DNA of 64,000 nt, from NCBI GenBank assembly GCA_910591455.2, contig OU342812.1, positions 4,864,732 through 4,928,731 on the forward strand, in the 5' to 3' direction. The notes beneath the pieces were generated by a model. It was not told the DNA's origin. It worked only from the letters and a program-made list of their open reading frames with translations, and searched no databases. A program made the position numbers and the translations under genes. Of the stretch, positions 50,137-62,487 are shown in pieces. The stretch's first letter is position 1. The number at the start of each line of letters is the position of its first letter. This DNA comes from Pholis gunnellus (Eukaryota; Chordata; Actinopteri; Perciformes; Pholidae).

Positions 50137-53100
50137 GCACAGTGGAGGGTTTCATTATTTCACAATTCTTACATTTCCATGACAGCTAACGTTCGAGGCA
50201 CTTGACAGAGAAAGTCACGTCGTAGACATGCAGCTGGGTATTGATATATTGATTATCGACGCCGATGACAACATTCCAACGTTTGACCATGACATGTATG
50301 AGACCAGGATAAAAGAGGCAACATCACAAGGTAACCTGCTATTTCTTTTTCTCATGTTAATCATGTTGATAAATGATAACATAAAATAAAACAACTAATT
50401 TCTTCTGATACCGACAGGCACAGACCTGGTTACCGTTCGGGCAACGGATGATGACAGAAGTAAGAAGTATCAACTATTTGATTTACAAATAGTCTCAGTC
50501 CATCCTGAGCCATCTGATCTGGAGTTCGATTTAACCCAGCTCGTTCTTACTGGAACCATTTCATTTAAAGGGTGTCTGGACCATGAGGTGAGAGGACACA
50601 TTGCATGATTCTCTCATCAATAATATCAAATCTGTTCATCACATAACTTCCATTTCCTTAAATTTGAATAATATAGTCAAATCTAATATTTTTTGAGTGG
50701 CTGTTTTTTTTTTTACCGACCAGACAGTAGATAAATACACCATTATAGTGGAGGCCAAAGGCAATGAAGAGGGACTGCAGCTCTCCAGCTCCAGCACCGT
50801 CATAGTCAATATAGAAGATGGGAATAACCATCTCCCTGTGATAACAGGACAAACAGTGAGCCATTACTTCTTCACGGGGAAGGCAATGAAATATTGAACA
50901 GTTTCATTTCAAAATAAAAAAGCATATTATTTTTTATTCCAGGGTTCCGGGAGAGTGACAGAAAGAGAGGAAAATGTTCTTGTTAAACGTCTGCAAGTTG
51001 CGGACAAAGACAGCAGAGGAACAGCGGCCTGGAGAGCCAAGTTTAAAATTCAAGGAAAGACAAACAACCACTTCAGAATCACTACTGATCCTGAGACAAA
51101 CGAAGGACTACTGTATGTGGAAAAGGTATGTTGTCTTCTTTTCAAGCTACAGTCCAATTATGATTTGGTAAAAGTCAGTGGCGGGCCGTTAGGGCCTGCA
51201 AAGCCTTCTCTGCTGGCCTAAACAGAATCACAAAGTTATAGCTATTTTATAATTTAAATACACTACATGTATCATAATTTATACAAATATTTTTCCCATT
51301 ATCTTATTTTCTCATTACACAGCTACTGTCTTCCTCAGTGGCTCTGCTTCCAGTGCAGCTTGTTTTAAGTAGAGCTTTTATCCAATCAGATGTCACCTCT
51401 GTGTCTCTAGGTAAGAAGAGAGGCCCCAGGCCTGCAGACTCACGAGTGAATCCCTTTAGTTTAGGTGAATGGGGACGATATTGTTGATTGTCGTAGTGTT
51501 CAACCAATCAGATCTTTAGTTTGACATGTTGGGCGTATTCTTTGATGTGACAGAGTCTGCTAGCTGGCCTATAAGCACATCAGCATTACGTGCAGCTCAG
51601 TTTGCAGGAGCAGCTCTGCAGTGAGATGCAGCGTGTGCTGTGATTGGTCAGTGGGCGAGCAAGTGACTATTGTGAAACGAAACTTACAGCAGAGTCTTAT
51701 ACAGTATATATATCTATGTATATATATATATAGATCTATATAGTTCTGCCAAAGAGAGTGATACTTAAATGTATTTCCTTGAATGTGGTAATTCATACGA
51801 TTTTAGTCTTTTTGCACTGCATTGAAAAAAAATCGCAGACTACCAGTGATGAATTTCAATATATCTCTACTTGACTTTTGTTTTTTCAGCATCTGGACTA
51901 CGAAGAAGGTCACATTCAGAATGTGACTATCAGTGTAGAGAATGAGATCCCATATTCCTCTTGTAAGGTGGTGCGTCGCAGCAACACTGGTCTCTGGAAA
52001 GTAAACACTGAGACAGAGACACTTGGTACAACCACCCACCAGTTCACAGTGACATTGTTTGTGGAGGATGTCAACGAGCCTCCAATCTTCCATCCGTCTA
52101 AAAAACAAGTTACGGTGGTTGAGAACGTCGAGGCCGGAAAGCATCTGGTAACATTTACAGCTAGAGACCCTGACGGAGCCAGTGCCAACGCAGTTGTGTA
52201 AGTCACGAAGATACTAGCTACATCTCAGAGAACAATAGTATTCCACATTAATAGAGAACTTGAAAATGTCTAACACCACATGAGTGTGTTTCAGTTACAA
52301 AAAGGGAGATGATCCAGCTGATTGGGTTTCAGTGGACCCCAAGACTGGGAAAATAACCACTACAAAGATCATTGACCGAGAGTCGGTCTTTGTGAAAGAC
52401 AATGTCTATACGGTCACAATACTTTCTGTCGACAATGGTATGAACTACAGGAGCATTTACACAGGGTATGTGTTATTGATCACAATTTCTTTATCACATT
52501 ACTGAAAGTGCACAACGTGTGTTTTTGGTCACCAGGTCAGCCTCCATTGACAGGCACTGGAACCCTGGAAATCCTTATTACAGATGAGAACGACAATGCC
52601 CCAAACCTGGCTGCAAGCAACATAGACATGTGCCAATCTGATGGACTGTCGCTGGCCAACATCACATGCGTGGACCCGGATGAAGAGCCCTACGGTGGAC
52701 CGTTCACCTTCAGGCTCCGGGATCAGAAGAAGGGCAAGTGGAAGCTTGACCCTTTGCAAGGTGAACTCCAGCTCCGTCAAAACGTAGCCGAGATCATTGC
52801 TAGTAGAAAGGAACCTTGATTTGATTTGTTTTGGATGTACAGGGTATTCAGTCAACCTGGTGAAAGAGCCCACAGTTCCTTCAGGACAATATGAGTTGTT
52901 GCTGGAAGTGTTAGACCGTCAGGGCGAGATATCTGCACACAACCTGTCAGTTACTGTGTGTAACTGCAAAGACCCAGCGAGGCCAAACTGTCGCGTCCGC
53001 AAAGCAAGCGCCTCATTCGGAGGAGGAGGGATTGGGGCTGCTTTGCTTGTAATGCTACTGCTTGCAGGTAGGACAAATCTTCATAATTGTGAATATTCTG

Positions 53101-54859
53101 TGAGGATTATGAGGTCTTTTTTTTTCAGTTAAAAAGTTAAATTGTTTTCACACATGAACACTATCTCCTAAATGAAACTGACATCATCTTTTATTACATG
53201 TTGATCCTTCCTCAGGTAAAAGATTCATTTGGGACATGAGACTGTACGGTTTGATTTGTGTGTGTTTTCTTTATCACAGGTGTGCTACTTTTGGCTTTGC
53301 TGCTGTCATGTAAGAGAGAGATGCAGTCGATGGCAGTCGAAGATACAGAACAACATCTGATGCCGACTAACACTGAGGAACTGGGAACTGACTGCAAAGT
53401 AAATACTTTTATTGCAGAGTTATAATTGTCAAATACAAAATACACACACACACACACACACACACACTTAAATCCTTACATCATTTTCTTTCGTATATTC
53501 TTTCTTCATATCTTTATATTTTTTCCTATATTTCCTTTTATGAAATATAAATATAAGTGTGACTTGTTGTAAAATCGTAAGTGATGTATTAAATTTGTCA
53601 ACAGGTATTTGAGCCGTTAAACCGAGGAAACGGCCAAATGACAGCATTACCAGTAAGTGATGGAAAATATACATTCATTTAAGCCTATGAAGCAAACTTT
53701 TCTTAATCTGTTATGCATCATAAAAAAGGGCACAACTTACTGTTTTTCAGATACTAATGTATGGTCTTAACTTTAATTGAAATTGCCTTTTTGCAGGTTG
53801 TGTCAAATGGCCAGCCGAAGCTTGGAATGGCCCCAACTAAAATCTCAACAGATCAAAGGGACAATTTGAATCAGGTACAGAAATTATTATTAGTATTTTT
53901 ATTGTTGTGATTTTTATTTTTATTTTGTAAAAATTGGCAACATATATATAAAGGAAAATACAAATCCCATTAAAAGAGCTCCACCGTTACTCAAATATAA
54001 ATCCCATTGCACTGGGTGACAAGTTCCTTCATAACAATGAACATGGTACTATAGCTTACTTTGAGTTGATCCTGCACACGCCGAAGTTTAAAAAGGCAAA
54101 TATTAAGAATTTTATTCAACCGTGACATTTGCAGTTATTTAAATTCTACCTTATTTGATTTTCCAGTCAACAGGAGCATCGAGAATGATACATCTGCACA
54201 GAAGCTCTATGCGTGGGGTATCTACCAGCAGCTCTATGCGTGGGGTATCTGACAGAAGCTCTATGCGTGGGGTATCTGACAGAAGCTCTATGCGTGGGGT
54301 ATCTACCAGAAGCTCTATGCGTGGGGTATCTGCCATCTACACTACTACCAACCCTTTTCCTGTGAAATGTTCCATTATTTCATTTATTTCAATATATCCA
54401 TAGAACTTTGACGTTTTAAGTTAGATCTCTATCTGCTTCTGAATTCCCAGACTTGGAATGGACGCAGTGGATATTCAGCATATCAAGAGAATAACGTATT
54501 CAACTCTGCAATGCTGCTCAAAATACTAAATAAGGTAATGATACGAGTTGAATCAATCTTTCAAACCTAAGGTAATTCTTGTTCTCTTTATAAAACACAT
54601 TCTCCTTTTTCTCCTCTGCATTTTAAAGAATCTGTCCAACCTCGAGGCACAAGGAGAGGAGCTGGGTGATTACGCTCCTCATGTGTATGCTGAGGAGGGA
54701 GACGCAGGGGCCAACTTTGAGTCCGATGCCTCCTCCGTCCCTGACATTTCCTTTGACCCAGACTTGGTCTTGAACCTGGATTCCAAATTCAATCGTCTGG
54801 CCTCAATCTGCATGCCTAGTGGAAGCGCTGCCCACAGAACAAAACCTCCTCCCCAATAA
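49292..54859 (+). CDS. cdh26: Cadherin-26-like protein B3 (complete, altered C-terminus)
   Basis: About 850 residues. Exons: 49292-49327, 49678-49797, 49889-50035, 50186-50330, 50418-50587, 50724-50855, 50943-51125, 51890-52197, 52295-52437, 52536-52760, 52843-53067, 53280-53398, 53605-53652, 53797-53874, 54167-54325, 54451-54534, 54629-54859. Its predicted extracellular domain is the same as that of B2, including the extra cysteine (52667-52669). In the tail, MHL of B2 is IHL, and the last exon has KLSNLE to NLSNLE, EPDASSI to ESDASSV and a one-base shortening near 54829. The end therefore reads SGSAAHRTKPPPQ instead of the B1/B2 ending EQQNKTSSPITYEA. The frameshift affects only the last residues, after the conserved FNRLASIC block, so the protein is probably still functional. 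Confidence 0.9.
51176..51699. mobile_element. 3'-truncated hAT-like element in B3 intron 7
   Basis: Same element, same insertion site and same truncation point as in B2, so the truncation happened before units 2 and 3 separated. Confidence 0.85.
54200..54334 (+). repeat. 27-bp coding minisatellite in B3 exon 16 (5 copies)
   Basis: The same five units in the same order as in B2. The array sits close to the point after which unit 3 begins to differ from unit 2. Confidence 0.85.
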
Positions 54860-56037
54860 CATACGAAGCCTGAGATGAACACTCCGTCATATCTGTATAT
54901 TTCGATCGAGTCATTAATCCTAAATGTTGCTTGGACATGCTATAAGGTGCTTTTAAAGTGATCTAGTGACTCACTGTGAGTTATGATACTTTTTTTTACC
55001 ATGGATTAGTTTATCTTCTCTAGATTCTCTATATGCCAGCGATGGCGGGGAAATAAACAAAACAAGGAGAAAATACGAAAATTAGAACTTAGTTAATACC
55101 AGGCACACATTTCCATAGTTCAATGCTCTGAACTAGAATGAACTGCTTTTAAATGTACACAAAACTTTACTCTATACCATATCACGAGGCCATTTTTTTC
55201 TTTGCAGCGGCACATGATATGCCACGGGTATGAAACTGGGTGTGTGTGGGGCAGGGCCATGTTATGTGGAGATAGGATTTTAAACACTGCGTTTACAATG
55301 AAGACACGGCTGTAACAACAGTAGCTCAAAGTCAATACTTCAAGCAGAACATTTTCAGTCAACGTGGTAGACGGAAAAAGTGTTTTGAATATGTTTTTAA
55401 CATTCAACTGAATATTGTTTTTTTTGGGGATATCTTAAGACTTATTTTAGGACGTTTTTTTCATGCATTGTTTTAGCCGTTGCTGTTGATACATGGTACC
55501 GTCTATCCGTCTGCTCGTGTATTCACAACAAGTCCTTTCTTGGAATGCTGACAATGTTTTTTTTAGAGAGGGAAAAATCCAATCCGCATCTTCTATATGA
55601 GTCTCAAAAGTATGAAGGTGTGTCAGTGTGTCAATAAAGCACTTCCAAGGAAGTTTGATAACCACTGATTCATAATTCCATGAAACTGCACTGCCAGCTT
55701 GTCAAGCCAGTTTTGTTTCTGTGTGCGTGTGTGTGTGTGTGTGTATACATGAGTGAGCTTCTATGTGGGTACATTTCCACATGTTTTTTTTTTTTTTTAA
55801 GTAGTCATATATTCTATATTTTTTAAAAGGTCATGTTTACCCGCCTCAATACCGGCAAGTGTAATTATTTGTGTGTGTGTGTGTGTGTGTGTTTGTGTGC
55901 ATGTTATCATGGAAAAATGTGGCCTTACCTAAGAGGCGGTTTGGAGTACTTTGCCAGGTTTTTATATGTCTATCTGTGGTGTGATGATGTCATGGTGCGG
56001 TCAAACAACTTTACAGGTAGTTGAGATCAAAATGAAG

Positions 56038-59000
56038 GGATAGTTCAAAGACGGGTGTGATCAGAACAAGAACAATGACTCAGTGTTGTATTTAATTTGC
56101 CAGCTGTCGTTAATTGATTTGTATTTAAAGGTGAAAATATGATCTGTTGTTGCCAGGTGAAGAGTATCATGATACTACCAGGTGAAGAGTATCATGTTCC
56201 ACCATTAAAAGTCACGTACTGTAAGTCTATTTGTACTCATGTTAATCATATTCACGTATAATTCTCAGTGAAACCTGAATTTGTTTCAAATAGGACCACA
56301 TAACGAAAAGAGACACTATGCAGTAATCCTGCACTAAAGGAAATGGCAGAGTAAAAACAATTAGACAACGACTAATAAGAGCACATCCATGTAATATGAC
56401 TGCCATGTGGGCTACTTAATAGAGCTGTTCTGGCATCATGTTTATATTTTTTTGATGATCTGGCTTACAGTTATGAAGTCTGCTCCCTCCTTCTCTCCAT
56501 AACTCAACATGAGAGGATTGGATTAGTGAGGGAAATGGGCCTGAATACGGCACCAGCTAGGTCTGAATCACCATCTGGACAAGGTGTGGGTTTGTGTACT
56601 TATCTGTATAATGCATATGACATTATCACGTCTATTAATAATTTCAGTTACCATACATAAAGAAAGAAATACATTTAAAAAAGTGTATTTTCATAGTATT
56701 TATAGCAGCATGATCACATTTTGGCCACTAAGGGGCAGAATAACTCCAAAACAAACAAAGCCCCACTAAGTACGTTTATTATTTATTTCTGGCAAACTTC
56801 TCCAATGTGCACACATTCTGGCCGGTACAAAATCACCATCCCGTTGTAGTTTGTTTTTGTCCAAGACAGTCATTGACCTCAACTACCAGGTTTACCAGCT
56901 CCTGAGAAACGAATATGCGTAAACTGAGACAACGTGTTGCTGACAGTGGGGTCGGCTGCTCTCTCCTCGGAAAGATGGGCTCCCTGGATGCTCCACAACA
57001 GCAAACAGACAGCAGGTCAGTGAACACACTCATTTTTTCTTACCAGCCGCTATAGTGAGGCTTTGGAGACACCTAACGTCACTGCAGCGTGAACCACCAC
57101 AGAAGCGGCTTTGAAAGGTGTTTATGTTTCTGTCCGTTGACATAATATGTGACCGTGATAGCATCGCTAAAATATAGAGATAGAAACAAACGTGAAAGGC
57201 AGTCAGGGTTTGGGTGAGATTATTTAGAAATGTAGTCAGTTACTGACAAATTGCAATCTATTCTGAATCATTTTCGATTACTTTAAACACAAAAGATTTT
57301 ATACTTTATACTGCACTTTATACTTAAAACAATCACAATCAATTCCACAAGTATTATTATTTTTCAACATCTTAGAATGTTTTCAATGCATACGAAATGC
57401 ATTATGCATATTCAGCATAAACAGTTTGTCAAATCAGATGACCCTTACAAACTACAGTGCGTCTTGTACAACATGTGGGATGCTATTTCTGTTTCTGCAT
57501 ATGTTTTTGTTGCTTTCTCTTTTTAATCAAAGGCCGCGTGGAGGACATGGAGAAGCTCTTACTCCAAATGTTCATCTTCCATTTTCAATGTAAATTAATT
57601 GTGTTCATCTTGTATTTGTTGGTGTGGCGTATTATTATGAATCTGGTGAAAAGGAGCTGGAGTCGTATGGGACTATCTTTCCTCTGCATCACCATCTGGA
57701 AAAGGTGCGGACTGTCATATGGCAGAGATACTTGTGTACTAATCTGTGTAATGCATACACATGTGGCTCTGCAGATGGGGGGGGGGGGGGGGGGGGGGGG
57801 GTTCCCAGGAGGAACATCTTGATGTAGACTGAGGCTGCAAATACCTGAGATAATATTCACACAGTCTCCCACAGAGTCCGTAAGGAGAGGAACATACCAG
57901 GTGGGAGATCTCGAGCTGTGTCTCTAAATTAGTGCTGTAGCATTCTTTCAAAACAAAGGGAGCAGCAGAATGTGACCACCTGGTACACACTGAACCTGTG
58001 ATCCTGGTGCGGCAAAGGGGTTTATGTCATCTTTGTGTGGCAGTGGCCTGACCAGCTGGAAGCTCTCACATGGCTTCACTCCAGTCAGGCATCTTCCAAT
58101 AGAGGAGTGGTGCAGGAATGTGTCATAAAAACTGGAAATCAGTTAGCATTTTTGCACCCAGTTCCCTCGTCTGGAAGTTAATGGGTTTATTGTATGGGTT
58201 TTTAGTTAGATGCCTGAAATAAGATCTGTGGTTAACACAAGATTGAGAGATTTTAATGTTTTGTTCTACAATATAAAACCAGTAGATACCCCTCTTGTGA
58301 ATTTTGAAGCTTTTAAGTGTCTTAATGAGACTACTAAACTTCATCACGCCAACTCAAGCTCATGCAACCGCGGTGAAGTTTGTTTGTATCCTAATGTTAT
58401 AGCTTGTTATTTCTATCATTGCAATCACGCTTCAAAAATCCCAATTCATTTGGTAAAATGATGTTGCTGAACAGAACGTGTAAGTGTCATAAACTTGTGT
58501 TTGCCACAGAGCTTATTTTCTACAATAAGCCCAAATCCAATGGAAAACCCCCCATTGGCTTTTTGTAAAGGGAACCAGTGCGAAGATAAGTCATCCCTGC
58601 ACCACTCTGTACCCTCAGCCTGATCTCATCTGTTACATGCTTGGCACTGCCTACCACTCCCTATCAGTGTGTGTGATCAAAATGGAAAGCTGGTATAGCT
58701 TTTATATTCTTTCGGTCGTGCATGTGTTCAATGCCATGTTCAGGCTTCTTTGCAGAGAATTCAGGACTATCTGCAGAGCTTTGACTAAATGGCAAAAAAG
58801 AAAAGTATATGAGCGACGCACTCTGCTGGCTCGATTAGGAATTGCGACAACTTTGTCTGAAAAGTACCAAATTGTGTAAATGATGTGGTGGTTCCCTGTC
58901 AAACCCACAGTTTTTATGTTTTTCTGCTCAAAACCATCTTTATACACACATATCCTTCCATTGACTGCATTTGTATTATTTATGTATTTTAAAAGACTGA

Positions 59001-59187
59001 CCCTAGACAGGCATTTGTCAATCCTAACATTTAAAAGTGCATCCTCTTCTCTGAAAATGCAACGTGTCCCCTTTGTTGTGCAGCATAAAGCTGTTAAGGT
59101 TTCAAGAAATCTCAGATATTTTCAGTGTATTGAGCACCATGCTGCAAGCCATTAATAAACTTATACAAACTTTTTTTGATTTATATA
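56038..59187. other. Intergenic region between B3 and mtg2
   Basis: No gene is recognised. About 56564-56622 and 57686-57756 share a diverged phrase ('atcaccatctgg...aaggtg...tgtgtact.atctgt.taatgcata'), suggesting two copies of an unknown repeat. A (G)25 tract lies at 57777-57801. Open frames at 58210-58461 and 58637-58879 (+) have no recognised family. An AATAAA on + at 59154 could end an unseen + transcript. Confidence 0.5.
57777..57801. repeat. (G)25 homopolymer
   Basis: Twenty-five consecutive G residues, capable of G-quadruplex formation and prone to sequencing error. Confidence 0.9.
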
Positions 59188-59193
59188 TTTATT
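59188..59193 (-). promoter_or_regulatory. Candidate polyadenylation signal of mtg2
   Basis: TTTATT on + reads AATAAA on the minus strand, 85 bases after the mtg2 stop codon. Confidence 0.5.
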
Positions 59194-59277
59194 GAGCAAT
59201 TTGAATACATTCTATGTCTTCCAGTACAAATATATACAATACAAATATCACTTGAGCAAGAGAGGACATAGTTTTCA

Positions 59278-61608
59278 CTACCACCTAGTGGGTTTTCTTT
59301 CCCCACTGCCTTCTCCTTGAAGGTAGCCGTCATAAAGCTCTCTGAGGTGGAGGATGAGCTCCTCTGTGTTCTGACCCGTGAGAGCCGACACGGGGATGAC
59401 CCGCTGGGTGACGAGGCTCTTCAGAGTCTCGATCTTCTCCCGGGCCCCGGGTAGGTCTATTTTGTTGGCTATGATGGCCTGAGGCCTCTGGGAGAGACCA
59501 GGCTCATACTGGTCCAGCTCATAACGCAGGTGCTGAAGCTGGGTCCAGGGCTCGGGAGTAGACAGGTCCAGAACATAGAGGAGGAACGGACAGCGCTCTA
59601 TGTGACGCAGAAAAGAGATGCCGAGGCCTCGATTAAGATGGGCCCCTCGAATGATGCCTGGGATGTCAGCAACTACACAGAGCAGAGGGGAAAGAGGAGC
59701 GCTTATATTACTCAGGAAAAAAGCTGCCAATTATACAAAGAGAGATCCTTTTAAAACGTTCTCATACCTTGGTTAAATAATGAATAATAATGATTCTATA
59801 ATATATTAATGGTTTGCTTCAAATCAACTACCTGCAACTTGCTCGTGATCCCTGTAGTTGACGATTCCTACATGTGGATTGAGTGTTGTAAAAGGGTAAG
59901 CGGCCACAGCAGGCCTGGCATTGGAGATGGCTCTCAACAATGACGATTTCCCTGCATTAGGAAACCCCACCTGATGATAAGAAGAAGAAGAAGAAAATCA
60001 GTTCATTCCATTTTTGGGGTTGAAAAGCAATACGGCAATGCGTATTTCAAACATGAGCGTCTTGTTTCCTCACCAGGCCAGCATGGGCCATGGTGCGGAG
60101 CTCTAGCTGAAGGATCCTCTCCTGGCCCGTCACTCCCGGGGTTGCCGTCATTGGGGCTCGGTTCTCATTGGAAAGAAAGAATCGATTCCCCTTCCCACCG
60201 GCCCCTCCAAATACGGCCAGATACTCCTGGCCGTGCTCAGAAAGGTCCACAACTGTCTCTCCGTCTTCCTTCACGACGGTGCCTAACGGTACCTTTTTAT
60301 GAATAAAAAAAAAAAACACATCAAAGTTAGGCAAATGTGCCCAAAGTGTTCATAAATTACATCCATACAGTCATTTGTGATGTAATTCGTGGACTCACGG
60401 AAATACAAGTTGGGCCGCCATTCTTGCCGTAGCAGTTCTTGTTTCCCCCCGATTGGCCATCTTCTCCCCTGTAAATCGGAACCACTTGCGCCAACGACTT
60501 CACGAACTTGTCCGCTGAAAGCAAGTAAATGAGGAATTAATGATGGCAGCTCGTTTTGACCTGGTGCCAAGCGGAGCGATCTCTGTCAGGGACTGTGTTG
60601 ACATGGTGAGGGAAATGTAGCGGTATCTAAAGACAGGAGGGGGAGATTGTAGAACATGCATGGTAAAACAGACTTCACATTGCTTGACGGACTTACCTTT
60701 GATCATGATGCTTCCCCCATCACCTCCATTGCCTCCGTCTGGTCCACCCCACTCTTTCCGCGGCTCACTGTGAAAGCTGCAGGCCCCTTTACCGCCTGAC
60801 CCAGCCAGCAGCTTCACGCGACGGTGGTCTACAAAGTGACGGGTCTACGAGAAGAAAATCCAGAAAAATATATCAGACAGTTGGCAAATCCACACTGCGA
60901 GTCATCAACAACAAGAGGATGGATTCAGAAAAGAATTGTATTTATATAGTTTTTATTGCTTTAACAAGGTGTACTGCAAAACGTCCACCACTGGATCAGC
61001 TGTAGATTAATTTGGCAGTAGTACATTCTTATGGGAAATGTCGAACTCCGAGGGGAGATGTTGTTGGGCATCACTTAGGGGACAATTTATCTAATTGCAT
61101 GTTCATGTGATTTTTGTGTCTCTAAAAAAGAAATAAGAATATATTTGCCTTTGTTTTGAAGGCAACTTGAAGGATAGGGAAGATTATATTGTATTTGCAC
61201 ATCACTTTAACTAAGTAGTGCGCTGACTCCATCTTCACCTTGGATCTATGTATTCTCACTGTTTATGTCGCTCATACAGAACAGATACAAAACACTAGCT
61301 TGGAGGGGGGAATACATTATATACAACGTAAATTACGCGTTAGCTCAAATTCTTACCAGCTTCTTTTCAGACAGCTCTCTCTTCTTCGGGTTTCCTCGGA
61401 CCTTGGAGAGCAGCGAACAGGAGGTGCTGACGTCTCTGAAGCCCCCGGTGACCCTCCGCCTCCACGCCGCCGGTATGGAAGAACAGCTGATCAAACTCGA
61501 CTCTTTCCTTCTTACCTCTCGTGCTAGTATGTATCCTAAAAGTGTGTCCGGAGACAGCCACCGCGCACTTTTAACCCTCGACAACGTCGCCAACATTGTA
61601 ACGTTCAA
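59278..61608 (-). CDS. mtg2: Mitochondrial ribosome-associated GTPase 2 (Obg family)
   Basis: Obg-type GTPase that acts in mitochondria in assembly of the large ribosomal subunit. Six exons on the minus strand: 61608-61357, 60844-60697, 60514-60399, 60292-60074, 59970-59832, 59672-59278. All have AG acceptors, GT donors and consistent phases, giving about 422 residues (human is about 406). The N-terminus is basic and Ser-rich, as expected for a mitochondrial presequence. It is followed by ELSEKKL and the glycine-rich Obg fold ([40 protein letters not shown]). The G domain has G1 [10 protein letters not shown]2 region [14 protein letters not shown]3 [17 protein letters not shown]4 NKIDLP and G5 SALTG. 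All key residues are present. An upstream start other than 61608 is possible. It is convergent with the cadherin array. Confidence 0.95.
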
Positions 61609-62450
61609 CGGACAGACATATGATTCTATAACCGTTTAGACATGTCCAGTAACACATGTATTACCTACAGCGTGAATACATAGCACTGGCACCCAGGAGA
61701 ACTACGGAACCCGTGAAGGGACAGTTTTAATATGCGATTGGTAATTCTGGTATTCTTTTTGCCGTTGCAATTTGGTCCTCTACCGCCACCGTATGTGCGG
61801 GAGTGTGTATTAAGATTATGGTTATGATTCAGAAGGGACGAAAAGAAAACCTGCCAACTTTTTATAAGTAGTTTAATTAATTGAGTGAAGGCTGTAATAT
61901 TTTTTTTAGTTATATTTTTGTTATTGTGGATTTTTAACTTTTTTACTTAGTTAATATTCTTTACTGTTTTTTAGTTATTTACTTATTTATAATACATGTT
62001 TTGATCTTGTCTTTTTTTACTATGTATTTTGTTTGCACTACTATATGCTGCTTTAATCCTGTAAATTTCCCTGCTGGGACTAGTGAAGGATTATCTTACT
62101 TTATATTATATTTCATACAATAACCGTTTGAACACTTCTCAGGGGTAAAAATGTTTCCCAAGTTTGGGAACCATTGCTCTAACCGATGCACAATTGACCT
62201 TAAGACAGACCCAACTAAAACCTGTGTGCACATCCTATAACTATACTAAGTAGGATGATAATAACAGCAGCATTATTATGACGTAATTTACTTAATAAAA
62301 CCCCAAAATGCAGACGTACAAAAGGTGAATGTCAGTTTATTTTTTAATATAACAAACAGTAACAAAAGACAGCAGAAAAGATCAGGCAATGCAGTCTCAC
62401 AATAGATAAGTAGATAACATTCATATTTGTATTTTGCACACCAAACCTGA

Positions 62451-62487
<37 letters not shown>

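Larger units (their letters stand above)
49028..56037 (+). repeat. Tandem array unit 3 (about 7.0 kb, truncated)
   Basis: It contains the promoter, gene B3 and part of the 3' flank. It lacks about 0.7 kb of flank (junction near 55131) and the retrotransposon fragment. Homology to units 1 and 2 ends at 56037 ('atcaaaatgaag'). After about 54.6 kb it differs from unit 2 more than before, so this tail looks like an older, independent unit end. Confidence 0.9.
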
